Shown here: piece by piece, positions 53,324 through 62,532 of the stretch | How positions within the stretch are numbered: position 1 is the first letter of the stretch | Layout: each line of letters begins with the position of its first letter | The notes under the pieces: model-generated | What the model was told of the DNA's origin: nothing | What the model saw: the letters and a program-made list of their open reading frames with translations, nothing else | The model's database searches: none | Made by a program: the position numbers and the translations under genes | Source of the DNA: Hyphomonadaceae bacterium | GTDB lineage: Bacteria; Pseudomonadota; Alphaproteobacteria; Caulobacterales; Aquidulcibacteraceae | Assembly: GCA_019753105.1 (NCBI GenBank) | Contig: JAIELJ010000014.1 | Location: 62,001 to 126,000, forward strand | Reading direction: 5' to 3' | Length of the DNA stretch: 64,000 nt

Positions 53324-54772
53324 CTAGCGAGGCGTTGCAACACTTCCGTGACAAGAGACGCCCAGTGCGGCGTTTAGCGCGGCAATCTCCGTAAGCTTCG
53401 CCTCGAAGGCTGACCAATCGTCGCGCTCGGCGATCGGCGCCCACACTGCCTCAACTTCGTCTATCACGAGACTGACAGGCGCGGTGCGTGACCAGTACGG
53501 GTGTTGGAGCGCCGCGTCCGCATTGGCGCGCGTGCGCACTTCAAGGCCCTCGCGCACGGGCTGGAAGGCCGCGCGGGCATAGAGCGCAGATTGTGAACTG
53601 ACGGCGGCACGTGCGGCGCTCGCGTCGCCCGCGAACCAATCGTGGAAGAACTGGTCCCAGCCGGCGCCGCTCGCAGTGAGCCAATCGAACAGCGTTTGTA
53701 GGAACGCCATGTCCTTATCGAGATCGCCCTGCGCGAGATGTAGGCGTGCAAAGATCGAGCTGCGGAGCCCACGCTGATACGCCGGCACGAAACGCGCGAG
53801 TTCGGCCTCCAAGACGCTTGCCGCGCATACAAGCGAAAGCGCGCCGCCAAGCTGCGAGAGCGCCCATGAGACAGCTTCAGGCTGGCGGCCGAAGGCGTAG
53901 AGTCCGTTCTGATCGAAATAGGCGGCGGTGAAGTTTGGATCACTTACCGGCAGGAAGCGCCACGGGCCGTAATCGAAGCTCTCGCCGGTAATGTTTAGAT
54001 TGTCAGTGTTGAGCACGCCGTGGACGAAGCCGGCCGCCATCCAGGTGGCGCAGAGCCGGGCGTTGGCTTCGACGATCTCGCCAAAGATAGCCGCGGCGCG
54101 CGCTTCGCCTTCCACATTGATATGCTGGGGGTAGTAGTGAGCGGCGATGTGTTCAAGCAATTGGTGAATGAGGTCTGGCCGCTCGAAGAAGGCGAGACGC
54201 TGGAAAGTGCCAAAGCGAATGTGGCTATGTGAGAGCCGCACCAGAACGGAAGAGCGCGTCGGCGATGGCTCATCGCCACGCGTCAGCGCCTCACCGGTTT
54301 CGATTAAGGAGAACGCTTTCGAGGTATAGACTCCGAGCGCCTCAAGCATTTCGGCCGCCAGCACTTCGCGTACGCCGCCCTTCAGCGTTAGCCGCCCGTC
54401 GCCGAAGCGTGAATACGGCGTCTGCCCGGAGCCCTTCGTGCCGAGGTCGAGCAAGCGCCCATCAGCGTCCCTCAGCTGCGCAAACAGAAAGCCGCGTCCA
54501 TCGCCGATTTCCGGATTATAGGTGCGGAACTGGTGACCGTGATAACGCATCGCCAATGGCGCGCTCATGTTCCCCGGCAGCGGCTCAAAGCGGCCGAAAT
54601 GGGCGATCCATTCTGCGTCGGTCATAGCGCCGAGGCCGGTTTGCGCGGCCCAGGCTTGGTTCCGGCGCCGGAGCAAGTGCTGTGGAAATCGCGCTGGCGC
54701 CACCGGATCGGCGAATTCCGGCCCGAGTTGTGCAAATAGAGGATCAGCTTGATAGCGTGGCGAAACAGGCAT
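53324..54772 (-). CDS. selO: SelO family protein AMP-transferase (UPF0061/YdiU)
   Basis: The 482-residue pseudokinase-fold protein AMPylates Ser/Thr/Tyr in redox control. It shows YHGHQFRTYNPEIGDGRGFL, LDLGTKGSGQTPYSRFGDGR, LTLKGGVREVLAAEMLEALG, the nucleotide-site VLVRLSHSHIRFGTF and catalytic HGVLNTDNLNITGESFDYGP. Length fits SelO (about 480). The C-terminal selenocysteine of many homologues is here followed by a plain GVSCHGS end, so a cysteine form is likely. Confidence 0.95.
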   Translation of the reverse strand: MPVSPRYQADPLFAQLGPEFADPVAPARFPQHLLRRRNQAWAAQTGLGAMTDAEWIAHFGRFEPLPGNMSAPLAMRYHGHQFRTYNPEIGDGRGFLFAQLRDADGRLLDLGTKGSGQTPYSRFGDGRLTLKGGVREVLAAEMLEALGVYTSKAFSLIETGEALTRGDEPSPTRSSVLVRLSHSHIRFGTFQRLAFFERPDLIHQLLEHIAAHYYPQHINVEGEARAAAIFGEIVEANARLCATWMAAGFVHGVLNTDNLNITGESFDYGPWRFLPVSDPNFTAAYFDQNGLYAFGRQPEAVSWALSQLGGALSLVCAASVLEAELARFVPAYQRGLRSSIFARLHLAQGDLDKDMAFLQTLFDWLTASGAGWDQFFHDWFAGDASAARAAVSSQSALYARAAFQPVREGLEVRTRANADAALQHPYWSRTAPVSLVIDEVEAVWAPIAERDDWSAFEAKLTEIAALNAALGVSCHGSVATPR

Positions 54773-54890
54773 GGCGCTTATCTAGCCACGCGAGCGCTGC
54801 GCGTCATGGCGCCATGATGCGGGTCAGGCGGTGACGGGCTAGGGGTTCTGTGGCATGACCGAAACCGGGACCCGAAAAGGACAAGACGGC

Positions 54891-55964
54891 ATGTCGGCGC
54901 GCGCCGTAGGAACAGTTTTGGCTTCGTGCGCCGTGCTGGCGCTGGCCGCTTGCGACAACACATCGAGCGGCGCGAAGACCGAGGAAAGCTCGTCCGAGAG
55001 GATCTCGGCGGGCCTCGACGTGTGCGCCCAAGCCAGCAACGAGTTTTCACAACAAGTGTGCGCCAACCGCTCGCTGGTTGGCCTCGATAACCAGGTCCGC
55101 GAGACCTTGGTGGCCGAAGCGGCCAATGTCTCGGACGCTGGCGCTGCGATGCTGGTGCAGAACCAGCAACGCTGGCGCGAAGCGCAGCGCGTCAGCTGCG
55201 GCGTCCTCGACGCCGAAACGGCGCCCACCCCTGAACAGCAGCAGTGCCTGGAAGCCCAGTTCCGCGCCCGCGCGCGCGATGCCGTCGATGCGGTGCAGGA
55301 TATCGGCCCCTACACATTCCAGCGTATGGAGTTGGTCAATGCCACGCCGGTGACGGCTGAAGCTGCGTCCGATCTCGGCCTCGGCGACAACGCGCCCAAC
55401 GCTGTTGTCCGCAACATCCGCTTTCCGCGCATTGATGGAGAGCAGACGCCGGAAATCCGTCGCTTCAACGAACTCGTCGCGCAAGAGCCGCAGTTCCGGC
55501 TAGAGGACGCGACCAACGAGACGGTGACGTACGACATCGCCTTCGCTGGTCCCGAGCTTGTCTCGGTGCGCTTCAGCTATGCGCAAGATGCGCTGGGTGC
55601 GGCGAACAGCACGACGTCGGTTCGCGCCGTTAACGTTGTCATGACTGAAGGCCGCGCATTGGCCGCGACCGATGTATTCACGGCGCGTTCCGGCTGGGAG
55701 AACTTCATCACCGATCGCGCCGTCGCTGCGATTGGGCGCGAGTTCAGTGATTACACAAATTTTCCGCCGCGCCGCGATGTCTATGAAACGGCGACCAAGC
55801 CGCATCTGTGGTTGATCACCGAGCGCGGTCTCGTTCTGCTTTTCCCGCCGCTCTCCTTCGGCGGTTCGCACGCCGATGGCGGCACTGAAGTGACGATCCC
55901 GTGGAGCGATCTGCGGCCCTACCTCAATCCTGCTGCCCCGGCGCCGATCCGGCCATCAGCCTGA
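54891..55964 (+). CDS. lipoprotein with LprI-like and DUF3298-like domains
   Basis: The 357-residue protein has a lipobox (SCAVLALAACDN), an LprI-like four-cysteine helical domain (CAQASNEFSQQVCANRSLVG ... QRWREAQRVSCGVL ... QQQCLEAQFRARARD), then a beta domain resembling DUF3298/RsiV (VSVRFSYAQDALGAANSTTS and LLFPPLSFGGSHADGGTEVT). It probably sits at the envelope surface facing the periplasm. Function unknown. AGGA lies 9 nt before the ATG at 54891. Confidence 0.75.
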   Translation: MSARAVGTVLASCAVLALAACDNTSSGAKTEESSSERISAGLDVCAQASNEFSQQVCANRSLVGLDNQVRETLVAEAANVSDAGAAMLVQNQQRWREAQRVSCGVLDAETAPTPEQQQCLEAQFRARARDAVDAVQDIGPYTFQRMELVNATPVTAEAASDLGLGDNAPNAVVRNIRFPRIDGEQTPEIRRFNELVAQEPQFRLEDATNETVTYDIAFAGPELVSVRFSYAQDALGAANSTTSVRAVNVVMTEGRALAATDVFTARSGWENFITDRAVAAIGREFSDYTNFPPRRDVYETATKPHLWLITERGLVLLFPPLSFGGSHADGGTEVTIPWSDLRPYLNPAAPAPIRPSA

Positions 55965-57353
55965 GTACGAGCTATAACCGTACCACAACACCAACAGCAC
56001 CAAACGCGGCGCAAAGCCTGATCCGCTGAGCGCGGCGAGCGCAGTTGCAGTCGCCGCGGCGATTGCGCCGGTTGCGGCAGCGGTGCTGAAGGTCTCAAGC
56101 GAAGGCGCGCGCACCAGCGCGGGCGCGGCCATCAACACACTCCAAGCGCAGCCGGCGATAACAAACGCCGCCCGACGCAGCATCGGCGCAATCTCAGCCA
56201 CGCGCGTCAAAGCAAGCAGCCCGCGCGCTTCGCTGCGGCCTGCGTGCGCGGAGAGTGCAAACACCAACAGAAGAAGCGCAGCAGGGCTCGCGATTTGCCG
56301 GAAGTCCTCAAAATAGGAGAGCGCCGCAACACCTGCAGCGAGCGCCAGAAATACGCGGCCTGAGCCAATGAGACGAAACTCGGCAGCGATGACGTTCAGA
56401 GCGCCGGCCATCGCGCGCTTTGCCGGTGGTGCATGCGCGTCGACACGCGGCGGCGCGCCCGGTTGAAGCAGCGCGTTGATCCAGCGCGCGTTCAGGATTC
56501 GGCGCTTCACGCGGTGCGGCTTGTAGATCAGCCCGGCGAGCGCCACGAGCGCCACCGCGATCACGATCCAAAGCAATCTGGATTCGATGTATCCGGGCGA
56601 GGTGAGGCCCGCCATCACGTCGAGCTGGACGTAGCCTGCTTCAACCTCGACGCCGCCAATCGAGATTGCGAAGTCGCCCGCTTCGCCCGGCGCCCCGTAC
56701 TGAAGTGGTGTTACGAAGCCAGCGAAGTCGAACATGTTGGCGGCGAGGCTCGCCGGCTTTCCAGCCATCATCGCCGGCATCGCGATCGACATGGTCCAGA
56801 GGATGAAATAGGCAAAGTCGCCGAAGCCGCCCCGCAAGAGCGGCCGCGCGTCGAAGAGGATGCGCAACGCGCACAAGCCGATCAGCGAAGGTGCTGCGAC
56901 AAGCCAAAGCGCGAAGGTGATTTGAACGAGATCGAGCGCCTGCGGGATTAGCAGCCACCCGAGAAACCATCCAGCCGCGGTAAGCGCCGCAAGCATGCCC
57001 AGCATGACAGCGCAATCCGCCGCAAAACGGCCAAGCCCAATGGCAACGCGTGATGCGGCCGTGGTTTCCTCGATCTGCCAGGGTTGGCGGCGAGTTGTGT
57101 TCGAACGGAGATAGAGCCAACCGATCGGCAACAGCAGCGTCGTCACCACGATGCCCAGCGAGACGCCGAGGAAAGCAGGCGTCATTTCGGGCAAGTGGCC
57201 GTCGATCGCGATGATGACGCCGCCATCGCCTATGCGCAGCATGTAGCGTGCGCCGATTGGCGCAACGAGCAGCAGCACCCACAAGCCCCAGCTCCGCCAG
57301 TAGCGGGCAAGCGATGTGTTCAGAGATGAAGCGGCGACCGCGAGGGCGTTCAT
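55956..57353 (-). CDS. ABC transporter permease subunit
   Basis: The 465-residue protein has about 12 predicted membrane segments in two halves separated by a soluble loop with RRILNARWINALLQPGAPPR. It is cotranscribed with an ABC ATPase (start overlaps by 4 nt as ATGA), which identifies it as the permease of an ABC-2-like export or lipid-type system. No recognised substrate signature. Confidence 0.75.
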   Translation of the reverse strand: MNALAVAASSLNTSLARYWRSWGLWVLLLVAPIGARYMLRIGDGGVIIAIDGHLPEMTPAFLGVSLGIVVTTLLLPIGWLYLRSNTTRRQPWQIEETTAASRVAIGLGRFAADCAVMLGMLAALTAAGWFLGWLLIPQALDLVQITFALWLVAAPSLIGLCALRILFDARPLLRGGFGDFAYFILWTMSIAMPAMMAGKPASLAANMFDFAGFVTPLQYGAPGEAGDFAISIGGVEVEAGYVQLDVMAGLTSPGYIESRLLWIVIAVALVALAGLIYKPHRVKRRILNARWINALLQPGAPPRVDAHAPPAKRAMAGALNVIAAEFRLIGSGRVFLALAAGVAALSYFEDFRQIASPAALLLLVFALSAHAGRSEARGLLALTRVAEIAPMLRRAAFVIAGCAWSVLMAAPALVRAPSLETFSTAAATGAIAAATATALAALSGSGFAPRLVLLVLWYGYSSYSG

Positions 57354-57985
57354 GCGACGGCGCCGTCGCTCACGCGCAATGTCGCGCGCGCATGCGGCGC
57401 GAGCTCGTCGGCCAAGTGCGTTGTCATCATGACGATGGCGCTTTGCGCGCGTTCGAGAATGAGCGCGCCGAGCTTGCGCGCCGTTTCGCTGTCCAGCTCC
57501 GCCGTTGGTTCATCAAGCGCAAGCACTTCCGGGGCGCCGAGCATCGCTTGTGCGAAGATCAAGCGCCGCCGCATGCCGCCGGAGAAACTGGCTATGCGAT
57601 TGTTGATGTCGGCGTGAAGCCCGATCGCATCTGTGATTGCGCCGAACTGTCTGTCGGCGGCGCTGAGCGAAAGGCCTTTGAGGGCCGCGATGTGCATAGC
57701 GAATTCGCGCGCCGTGAGGTCTTCCGGCAGATCGACCGCTTGCGGCGCATAACCGAGAACGCGTCGCAATTGCTGGCGCGCGCCGGGGAGCTTCGCGCCG
57801 TTCCATGAGAGCGCGCCGCGCGTGGGCCGCTCCGCCGTCGCAATCAGTCTGAGCAAGGTGGATTTGCCCGCGCCGCTTGGCCCGGTGAGGAGCGTTAAGC
57901 CAGGCGTGAACGTGTGCGACACGTCGGCCAGCACGACTTTACGCCCATAAGATTTGCCGATCCCGTCCAGTGCGAGGGATGTCAT
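57350..57985 (-). CDS. ABC transporter ATP-binding protein
   Basis: The 211-residue ATPase has Walker A GPSGAGKSTL, signature SFSGGMRRRLIFAQ, Walker B VLALDEPTAEL and a final H-loop MMTTHLADEL. It powers the 12-TM permease encoded just after it. Confidence 0.92.
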   Translation of the reverse strand: MTSLALDGIGKSYGRKVVLADVSHTFTPGLTLLTGPSGAGKSTLLRLIATAERPTRGALSWNGAKLPGARQQLRRVLGYAPQAVDLPEDLTAREFAMHIAALKGLSLSAADRQFGAITDAIGLHADINNRIASFSGGMRRRLIFAQAMLGAPEVLALDEPTAELDSETARKLGALILERAQSAIVMMTTHLADELAPHARATLRVSDGAVA

Positions 57986-58095
57986 GCGCCGCCAGCCTTT
58001 TGTTCGTTCCGCAGAGGAGATGCCGAGGATGGCGGTATTGGATGCGGAGAACGTGTCACGCTTCCATCCCGGCGTGAATGCGCTAGTCAGCGCTC

Positions 58096-59283
58096 ATGCA
58101 GTCTCGCCCCGCATCGCTGGCCGCTCTCGTCGGCGTTGTGCTGATTGGCATGACGGGGTTCGGCATCTTCCTGCCGATCTTTCCGTTTCTGGCGCTTGAG
58201 GTCGGTGCGTCGCCTACGATGGCCACGATAGCCATGGGCGCTTATTCATTCGGCCAACTCGTCTCTTCGCCGTTCTGGGGGCGGCTCAGCGATCGCGTGG
58301 GTCGCAAGCCGATTCTCATCGTCGGCATGATTGGCAGTGTGATCTCGTATCTGTGGCTCGCGCGTGCAGCGAGCGTTGAAGAGCTCGGCGCTGCGCGCCT
58401 CTTTGGCGGGCTCATGGCGGGTAATGTCGGCGCCGCGTTCGCCGCGGCCGCTGATCTTTCCGACGATAAGACGCGTGCGCGCAATATGGGTTTGCTTGGC
58501 GCCGCCGTTGGCTTGGGCTTCATCGCCGGCCCTGCGCTTGGCGCGTTTCTGATCGGTCAAGAGGAGAGCCGGCAAAGCTTTGCCTTGGTCTGCATCGTCA
58601 GCGCAGCGCTTGCCGGCGTTGCGGCGCTTGCGACCCTCGTCCTCTTCCGCGAGAGCCTTGAGCCCAACGCGCGTCACAAGCAGGGCGACGCGCATATCAG
58701 CCGCATCGCGCTTCTGCGCTCACGGCCAGTGCTGGTGCGCTTTATCGGCGTGATGTTTCTCGTCATTGCCGCGCAGGCGATGATGGAAACGGTTTTCGGT
58801 TTATGGGCCGATGCCGAGCTGGAATGGGGCGCGCGTGAAGTCGGCTGGACGCTGGCGGGCTTGGGCTTCGGCGCGGCGTTGCTGCAGGGCGGGGCCGCCG
58901 GGCGGATGGCGCGGGTTATCGGCGAGCGCACGACCTTGCTGATCGGGCTTGCTCTGTTCGCCGCGGGATTTGGCGGCATGGGCGTTGCGGGTGATGCAGC
59001 AGCGCTTGTCGCTGCCTTGACGGCGCTCGTTATCGGCATCGGCCTTGCCACGCCGGCGCTCAATGCGCTGATCGCAGAACAAGCGTCCGAGCACGAACGC
59101 GGCGCAGTGATGGGCTTGTCGCAATCCGCATCCGCGATGGGGCGTGTGGCAGGGCCGCTGATCTCGGGCCCGTTGTTTGATTTTTTCTCGCCTGGTGCGC
59201 CGTTTATCGCAGCGTCTATCCTGATGCTAGCGGCGCTGTTCGTGGCGCTGCGCGAGCCTGCGCGAGAGATCGCTCAGAGCTAG
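58096..59283 (+). CDS. MFS drug-efflux-type transporter
   Basis: The 395-residue protein has 12 predicted membrane helices and the MFS loop motif GRLSDRVGRKPILIVG. The N-terminal GMTGFGIFLPIFPFLALEVG and the second-half motif GRMARVIGERTTLL place it near the TetA/DHA1 group of drug-H+ antiporters. Substrate unknown. Its end overlaps the convergent epmB by 4 nt. Confidence 0.88.
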   Translation: MQSRPASLAALVGVVLIGMTGFGIFLPIFPFLALEVGASPTMATIAMGAYSFGQLVSSPFWGRLSDRVGRKPILIVGMIGSVISYLWLARAASVEELGAARLFGGLMAGNVGAAFAAAADLSDDKTRARNMGLLGAAVGLGFIAGPALGAFLIGQEESRQSFALVCIVSAALAGVAALATLVLFRESLEPNARHKQGDAHISRIALLRSRPVLVRFIGVMFLVIAAQAMMETVFGLWADAELEWGAREVGWTLAGLGFGAALLQGGAAGRMARVIGERTTLLIGLALFAAGFGGMGVAGDAAALVAALTALVIGIGLATPALNALIAEQASEHERGAVMGLSQSASAMGRVAGPLISGPLFDFFSPGAPFIAASILMLAALFVALREPAREIAQS

Positions 59284-60272
59284 TCCCGATAGGGACGCCA
59301 GACGCCGTCCTTGTCACGCACTTCGTAGCCTTCGCCGGTCTCGCGCACCGCTTTCGACGCGAGTGGCGCCTTGCCGTAGCCGCCTGGGATGTCGAGCACA
59401 TAGGCTGGCTGCGCCAAGCCCGACGCGCGCTGGTGCAGTTGCTGAACGAGCTCTTGGCCTTCGGCGATGCTGCAGCGGAAATGCGACGTGCCTTGCGCCT
59501 TGTCGAGGTGATGCAAATAATACGGCTTCACCCGCGCTTCCACGAGCGCGCGCATCAATGCCTCCAGTGTATCGGCGCTATCGTTCACGCCTTTGAGCAA
59601 AACCGTCTGCGAGAGCATTGGCACGCCGGAGTCGACAAGCCGCGCGATCGCGGCGCGTGCGTTCTCTGTGAGTTCGCGCGCGTGATTGGTGTGCAGAACA
59701 ACATACGTCGTCGCACCTTCGACACGCATCGCGTGAACCAAATCCGGCGTCACCCGCAGCGGATCGACGACGGGGATGCGCGTGTGCCAGCGTATGATCT
59801 TCACATGCGGGATCGCCGCTAGCCGTTCGCTGATCTCGCGCACGCGCCGCGCTGAGAGCAGAAATGGATCGCCGCCAGTGAGGATGACTTCCCAGATCTC
59901 ATCATGCGCCGCGATGTAGGTGAGGGCAGCTTCAAGCTCTTCGCTCGTCAGCGTGCCGTCACCTTGCGGGCCGACCATTTCTCTTCGGAAGCAGAAGCGG
60001 CAGTAAACCGGGCAGACATGCACGAGTTTCAACAAGCAGCGATCGGCATAGCGATGCACGACGCCTTTCACAGGCGTATGGGCATCATCACCTATCGGAT
60101 CGGCGAGTTCGTCGGGCGCCATCTCCAGCTCGCGCGCGCTGGGCTGAAATTGCGCTGCTATCGGATCATTTGGGTCAGTGGGATCGATTAGTGCGTCCAT
60201 CGCCGGCGTGATCGCCACCGCGTAACGCGCGGCGACTTCCTCGAGCGGATCAGCTTTGGCTTTGGCGCTCAT
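59280..60272 (-). CDS. epmB: EF-P lysine 2,3-aminomutase-like enzyme (EpmB)
   Basis: The 330-residue radical SAM protein has CPVYCRFCFR with cysteines C87, C91, C94, and the PLP lysine in VLDIPGGYGKAPL. EpmB isomerises alpha-lysine to beta-lysine for EF-P modification. The lack of the extra lysine-aminomutase C-terminus and its position next to epmA and efp favour EpmB over a catabolic KamA. A GNAT gene sits between epmB and epmA. An alternative TTG at 60278 overlaps the GNAT stop. Confidence 0.9.
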   Translation of the reverse strand: MSAKAKADPLEEVAARYAVAITPAMDALIDPTDPNDPIAAQFQPSARELEMAPDELADPIGDDAHTPVKGVVHRYADRCLLKLVHVCPVYCRFCFRREMVGPQGDGTLTSEELEAALTYIAAHDEIWEVILTGGDPFLLSARRVREISERLAAIPHVKIIRWHTRIPVVDPLRVTPDLVHAMRVEGATTYVVLHTNHARELTENARAAIARLVDSGVPMLSQTVLLKGVNDSADTLEALMRALVEARVKPYYLHHLDKAQGTSHFRCSIAEGQELVQQLHQRASGLAQPAYVLDIPGGYGKAPLASKAVRETGEGYEVRDKDGVWRPYRD

Positions 60273-60274
60273 CT

Positions 60275-60766
60275 TCAAACCCCGAACGCTTTCGCGTATC
60301 GCACGCGTCCGCCGCTTCTGAGCGCGCCGGGTTTCAGCTCCAGCGCCATGAAGTGCGGACCTGAGAACGGAGCTTTCAACGATTCGGCCAAAACTGCCGA
60401 GAAGCCGAACTTGGGATAATAGCTCTCGTGGCCCAGCACCACGATCGCATCGAGCCCCAACTCGCCGCAGCGCGCATTGCCGGCGCGGATCAATGCGCTG
60501 CCGATCCCGCTCTTTTGAAATGATTTGAGAACCGAGACGGGCGCAAGCGCCGCAGCGTTCACGGTGTAACCATCGCCCTCTATCGCGAGGGGCGAGTAGA
60601 GGATGTGCCCTTGCACGGCGATGTCGCTCGCCTCAACGAACTCCACCAACACATCGCCATCGGCGCGCAATTGCTCAACCAGATTCGCCTCTTCGGTCTG
60701 GCCGAAGGCGTGACTGATAACGGCGCGAATGGCCGGATAATCGCTGGGGGAGGCGGCGCGGATCAC
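60275..60766 (-). CDS. GNAT family N-acetyltransferase
   Basis: The 163-residue protein has the acetyl-CoA P-loop FQKSGIGSALIRAGNARC and the YhbS-type segment VVLGHESYYPKFGFSAVLAE. Substrate unknown. Its place between epmA and epmB with a near-zero gap to epmB suggests a link to the module, but the family is broad. Confidence 0.85.
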   Translation of the reverse strand: MIRAASPSDYPAIRAVISHAFGQTEEANLVEQLRADGDVLVEFVEASDIAVQGHILYSPLAIEGDGYTVNAAALAPVSVLKSFQKSGIGSALIRAGNARCGELGLDAIVVLGHESYYPKFGFSAVLAESLKAPFSGPHFMALELKPGALRSGGRVRYAKAFGV

Positions 60767-60804
60767 GGGCAGTTGCCTAGCCCACAGGCGGCCGATTCCA
60801 AAGC

Positions 60805-60914
60805 TCTTGAGTCATTCCAGACACGCGGGACGCGTGATCTGGAATCCAGGGCCACCATACAGCCGGTTGCCCTGGATTCCAGATCGGCCTCCGGCCGTCT
60901 GGAATGACTCAAGA
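60805..60914. repeat. palindromic repeat, copy 3
   Basis: Perfect terminal arms of at least 17 bp (CTTGAGTCATTCCAGAC with GTCTGGAATGACTCAAG) enclose inner 17-bp arms GATCTGGAATCCAGGGC and GCCCTGGATTCCAGATC. Shoulder hairpins ACGCG...CGCGT and GGCC...GGCC are swapped relative to copy 2, because the element is inverted. The right arm contains the stop codon of epmA (TGA, 60909-60911). Confidence 0.92.
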
Positions 60915-61832
60915 ATCCGGCGTCCAACGCACATCATTGATGTGCCGCGCGCCGGTCGCCAGCATCACAAGCCGATCAAACCCAAGCGCAACCCCGCTCG
61001 CCGCCGGCATGTGCGCCAACGCCGCCAGAAAATCCTCATCGATCGGCCAGCGCTGCCCGTAACGCTTTTCTTTCTCGTCCATCGCCTCGATCAGCCGCGC
61101 GCGCTGCTCAACCGGATCGGTCAGTTCGCCAAAGCCGTTCGCCAGCTCTACGCCGCACGCATAAAGCTCAAACCGTTCCGCCACGCTCGCATCATGCGGG
61201 CACCGTCGTGCCAGCGCTGCTTCGCGGATTGGGTACTCCGTCAACAGAGTCAGTGCGCCATCGCCTAAGTTCGGCTCGATGTGCTTTACGATTGCCGCAG
61301 AAAACGCATCGCCATTCTGCGGCATCGGCTCAGGCGAGAGCTCCGTAAACCCCTCGCGCACCTTGATCCGCTCCGCCGCCGTGAACGGATCGCAGCTCTT
61401 GTCGCGCCAGCGCAGCGAAGCAGCGCTAGCCGTCCGCGCCGCGACACGCACAATCTCAACGCAATCGTCCATGATCGCCTCGTACGGCGCATCGGCGCGG
61501 TACCATTCAATCATTGTGAACTCAGGCGCATGCAGCGGCCCGGTCTCGCCTTTGCGCCAGCACTTGCCGAGGTAGAAGATTTTCGTCTCGCCCGCCGCGA
61601 GGAGGCGCTTCATCGCGAATTCGGGGCTAGTATGCAGGTAACGGCCATCGGCTTGGAACGCCTCGATATGCGTCTCCGCGCCAGGTGACGGCACGAGCAT
61701 GCTCGGCTCGACCTCCGTAAACCCTTGCGTCCAAAACCATTCCCGCACCGCCCGCAGAATGGCGGCGCGCGCGTCGAGGAACGGCTTGCGGTCGGCGTGG
61801 CGGGCGCGGTCCCAATAGGGGGTGGGCGTCAT
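60909..61832 (-). CDS. epmA: EF-P beta-lysyltransferase (EpmA/GenX)
   Basis: The 307-residue class II lysyl-tRNA-synthetase-like enzyme attaches beta-lysine to EF-P. It has motif 2 (FYLGKCWRKGETGPLHAPEF, TMIEWYRAD) and motif 3 (AASGVALGFDRLVML) but no N-terminal anticodon-binding domain, as in EpmA. ATG at 61832 is chosen; the longer upstream frame is antisense to efp. Divergent from efp with 124 nt between. Confidence 0.95.
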   Translation of the reverse strand: MTPTPYWDRARHADRKPFLDARAAILRAVREWFWTQGFTEVEPSMLVPSPGAETHIEAFQADGRYLHTSPEFAMKRLLAAGETKIFYLGKCWRKGETGPLHAPEFTMIEWYRADAPYEAIMDDCVEIVRVAARTASAASLRWRDKSCDPFTAAERIKVREGFTELSPEPMPQNGDAFSAAIVKHIEPNLGDGALTLLTEYPIREAALARRCPHDASVAERFELYACGVELANGFGELTDPVEQRARLIEAMDEKEKRYGQRWPIDEDFLAALAHMPAASGVALGFDRLVMLATGARHINDVRWTPDS

Positions 61833-61956
61833 GCCGCTGCTCCCCGGCAGGGACCCGGCTTGGCCGAACCGGCAAACGCGGCTACAGAAGCGCCCAATTT
61901 CCGGTCCTTTCGGGTAGTTCAGGACCGCCGGGAGCCCGGCGGCAAGTGAGGTTATC

Positions 61957-62532
61957 GTGGTCAAAGTCATCGCCAGCGACGTCCGCAAAGGCAACGTGCT
62001 CGAGCACGACGACGGCAAACTTTATGTCGTCATGAGCCACGAAACCTTCCGCCCGGGCAAGGGCACGCCGACGACGACCATCGTCATGCGCCGCATTGTC
62101 GATGGGGTGAAGACGACAGCCGTGTTCAAGACCACCGATGGCCTCGAAAAGGCCTTCGTCGAGCAGGTGAAGCACACCTATTTGTTCGATGACGGCGATG
62201 CCGGCCTCGTGTTCATGAATCCAGACAACTACGAGCAAGTCACGCTCACCAAGGACATGGTGGGTGACTCCGCTCCTTATCTGCAGCCGGAAATGGTCGT
62301 CGACATCACCATGTTCGAAGGTCAAGCGCTCTCGATCGAGCTGCCGCCGCGCATCGTGGCGACGATCGACACCACCGAGCCGGTGGTGAAGGGGCAAACC
62401 GCGTCTTCATCCTACAAGCCCGCCATGCTCGACATCGGCGTGAAGACGATGGTGCCGCCGCACATCGGCCCCGGCACGCGCGTTGTGATCTCGACGGAAG
62501 ACGGCTCCTACGTCGAACGCGCGAAGGACTAG
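61957..62532 (+). CDS. efp: elongation factor P
   Basis: The 191-residue protein relieves ribosome stalls at proline runs. It has the domain-I loop [14 protein letters not shown] with the modifiable lysine at K35, [16 protein letters not shown], and the C-terminal [20 protein letters not shown]. The PGKG loop with epmA and epmB beside it fits beta-lysylation. The start is GTG. The stop TAG shares its last base with the beta-lactamase start. Confidence 0.96.
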   Translation: MVKVIASDVRKGNVLEHDDGKLYVVMSHETFRPGKGTPTTTIVMRRIVDGVKTTAVFKTTDGLEKAFVEQVKHTYLFDDGDAGLVFMNPDNYEQVTLTKDMVGDSAPYLQPEMVVDITMFEGQALSIELPPRIVATIDTTEPVVKGQTASSSYKPAMLDIGVKTMVPPHIGPGTRVVISTEDGSYVERAKD

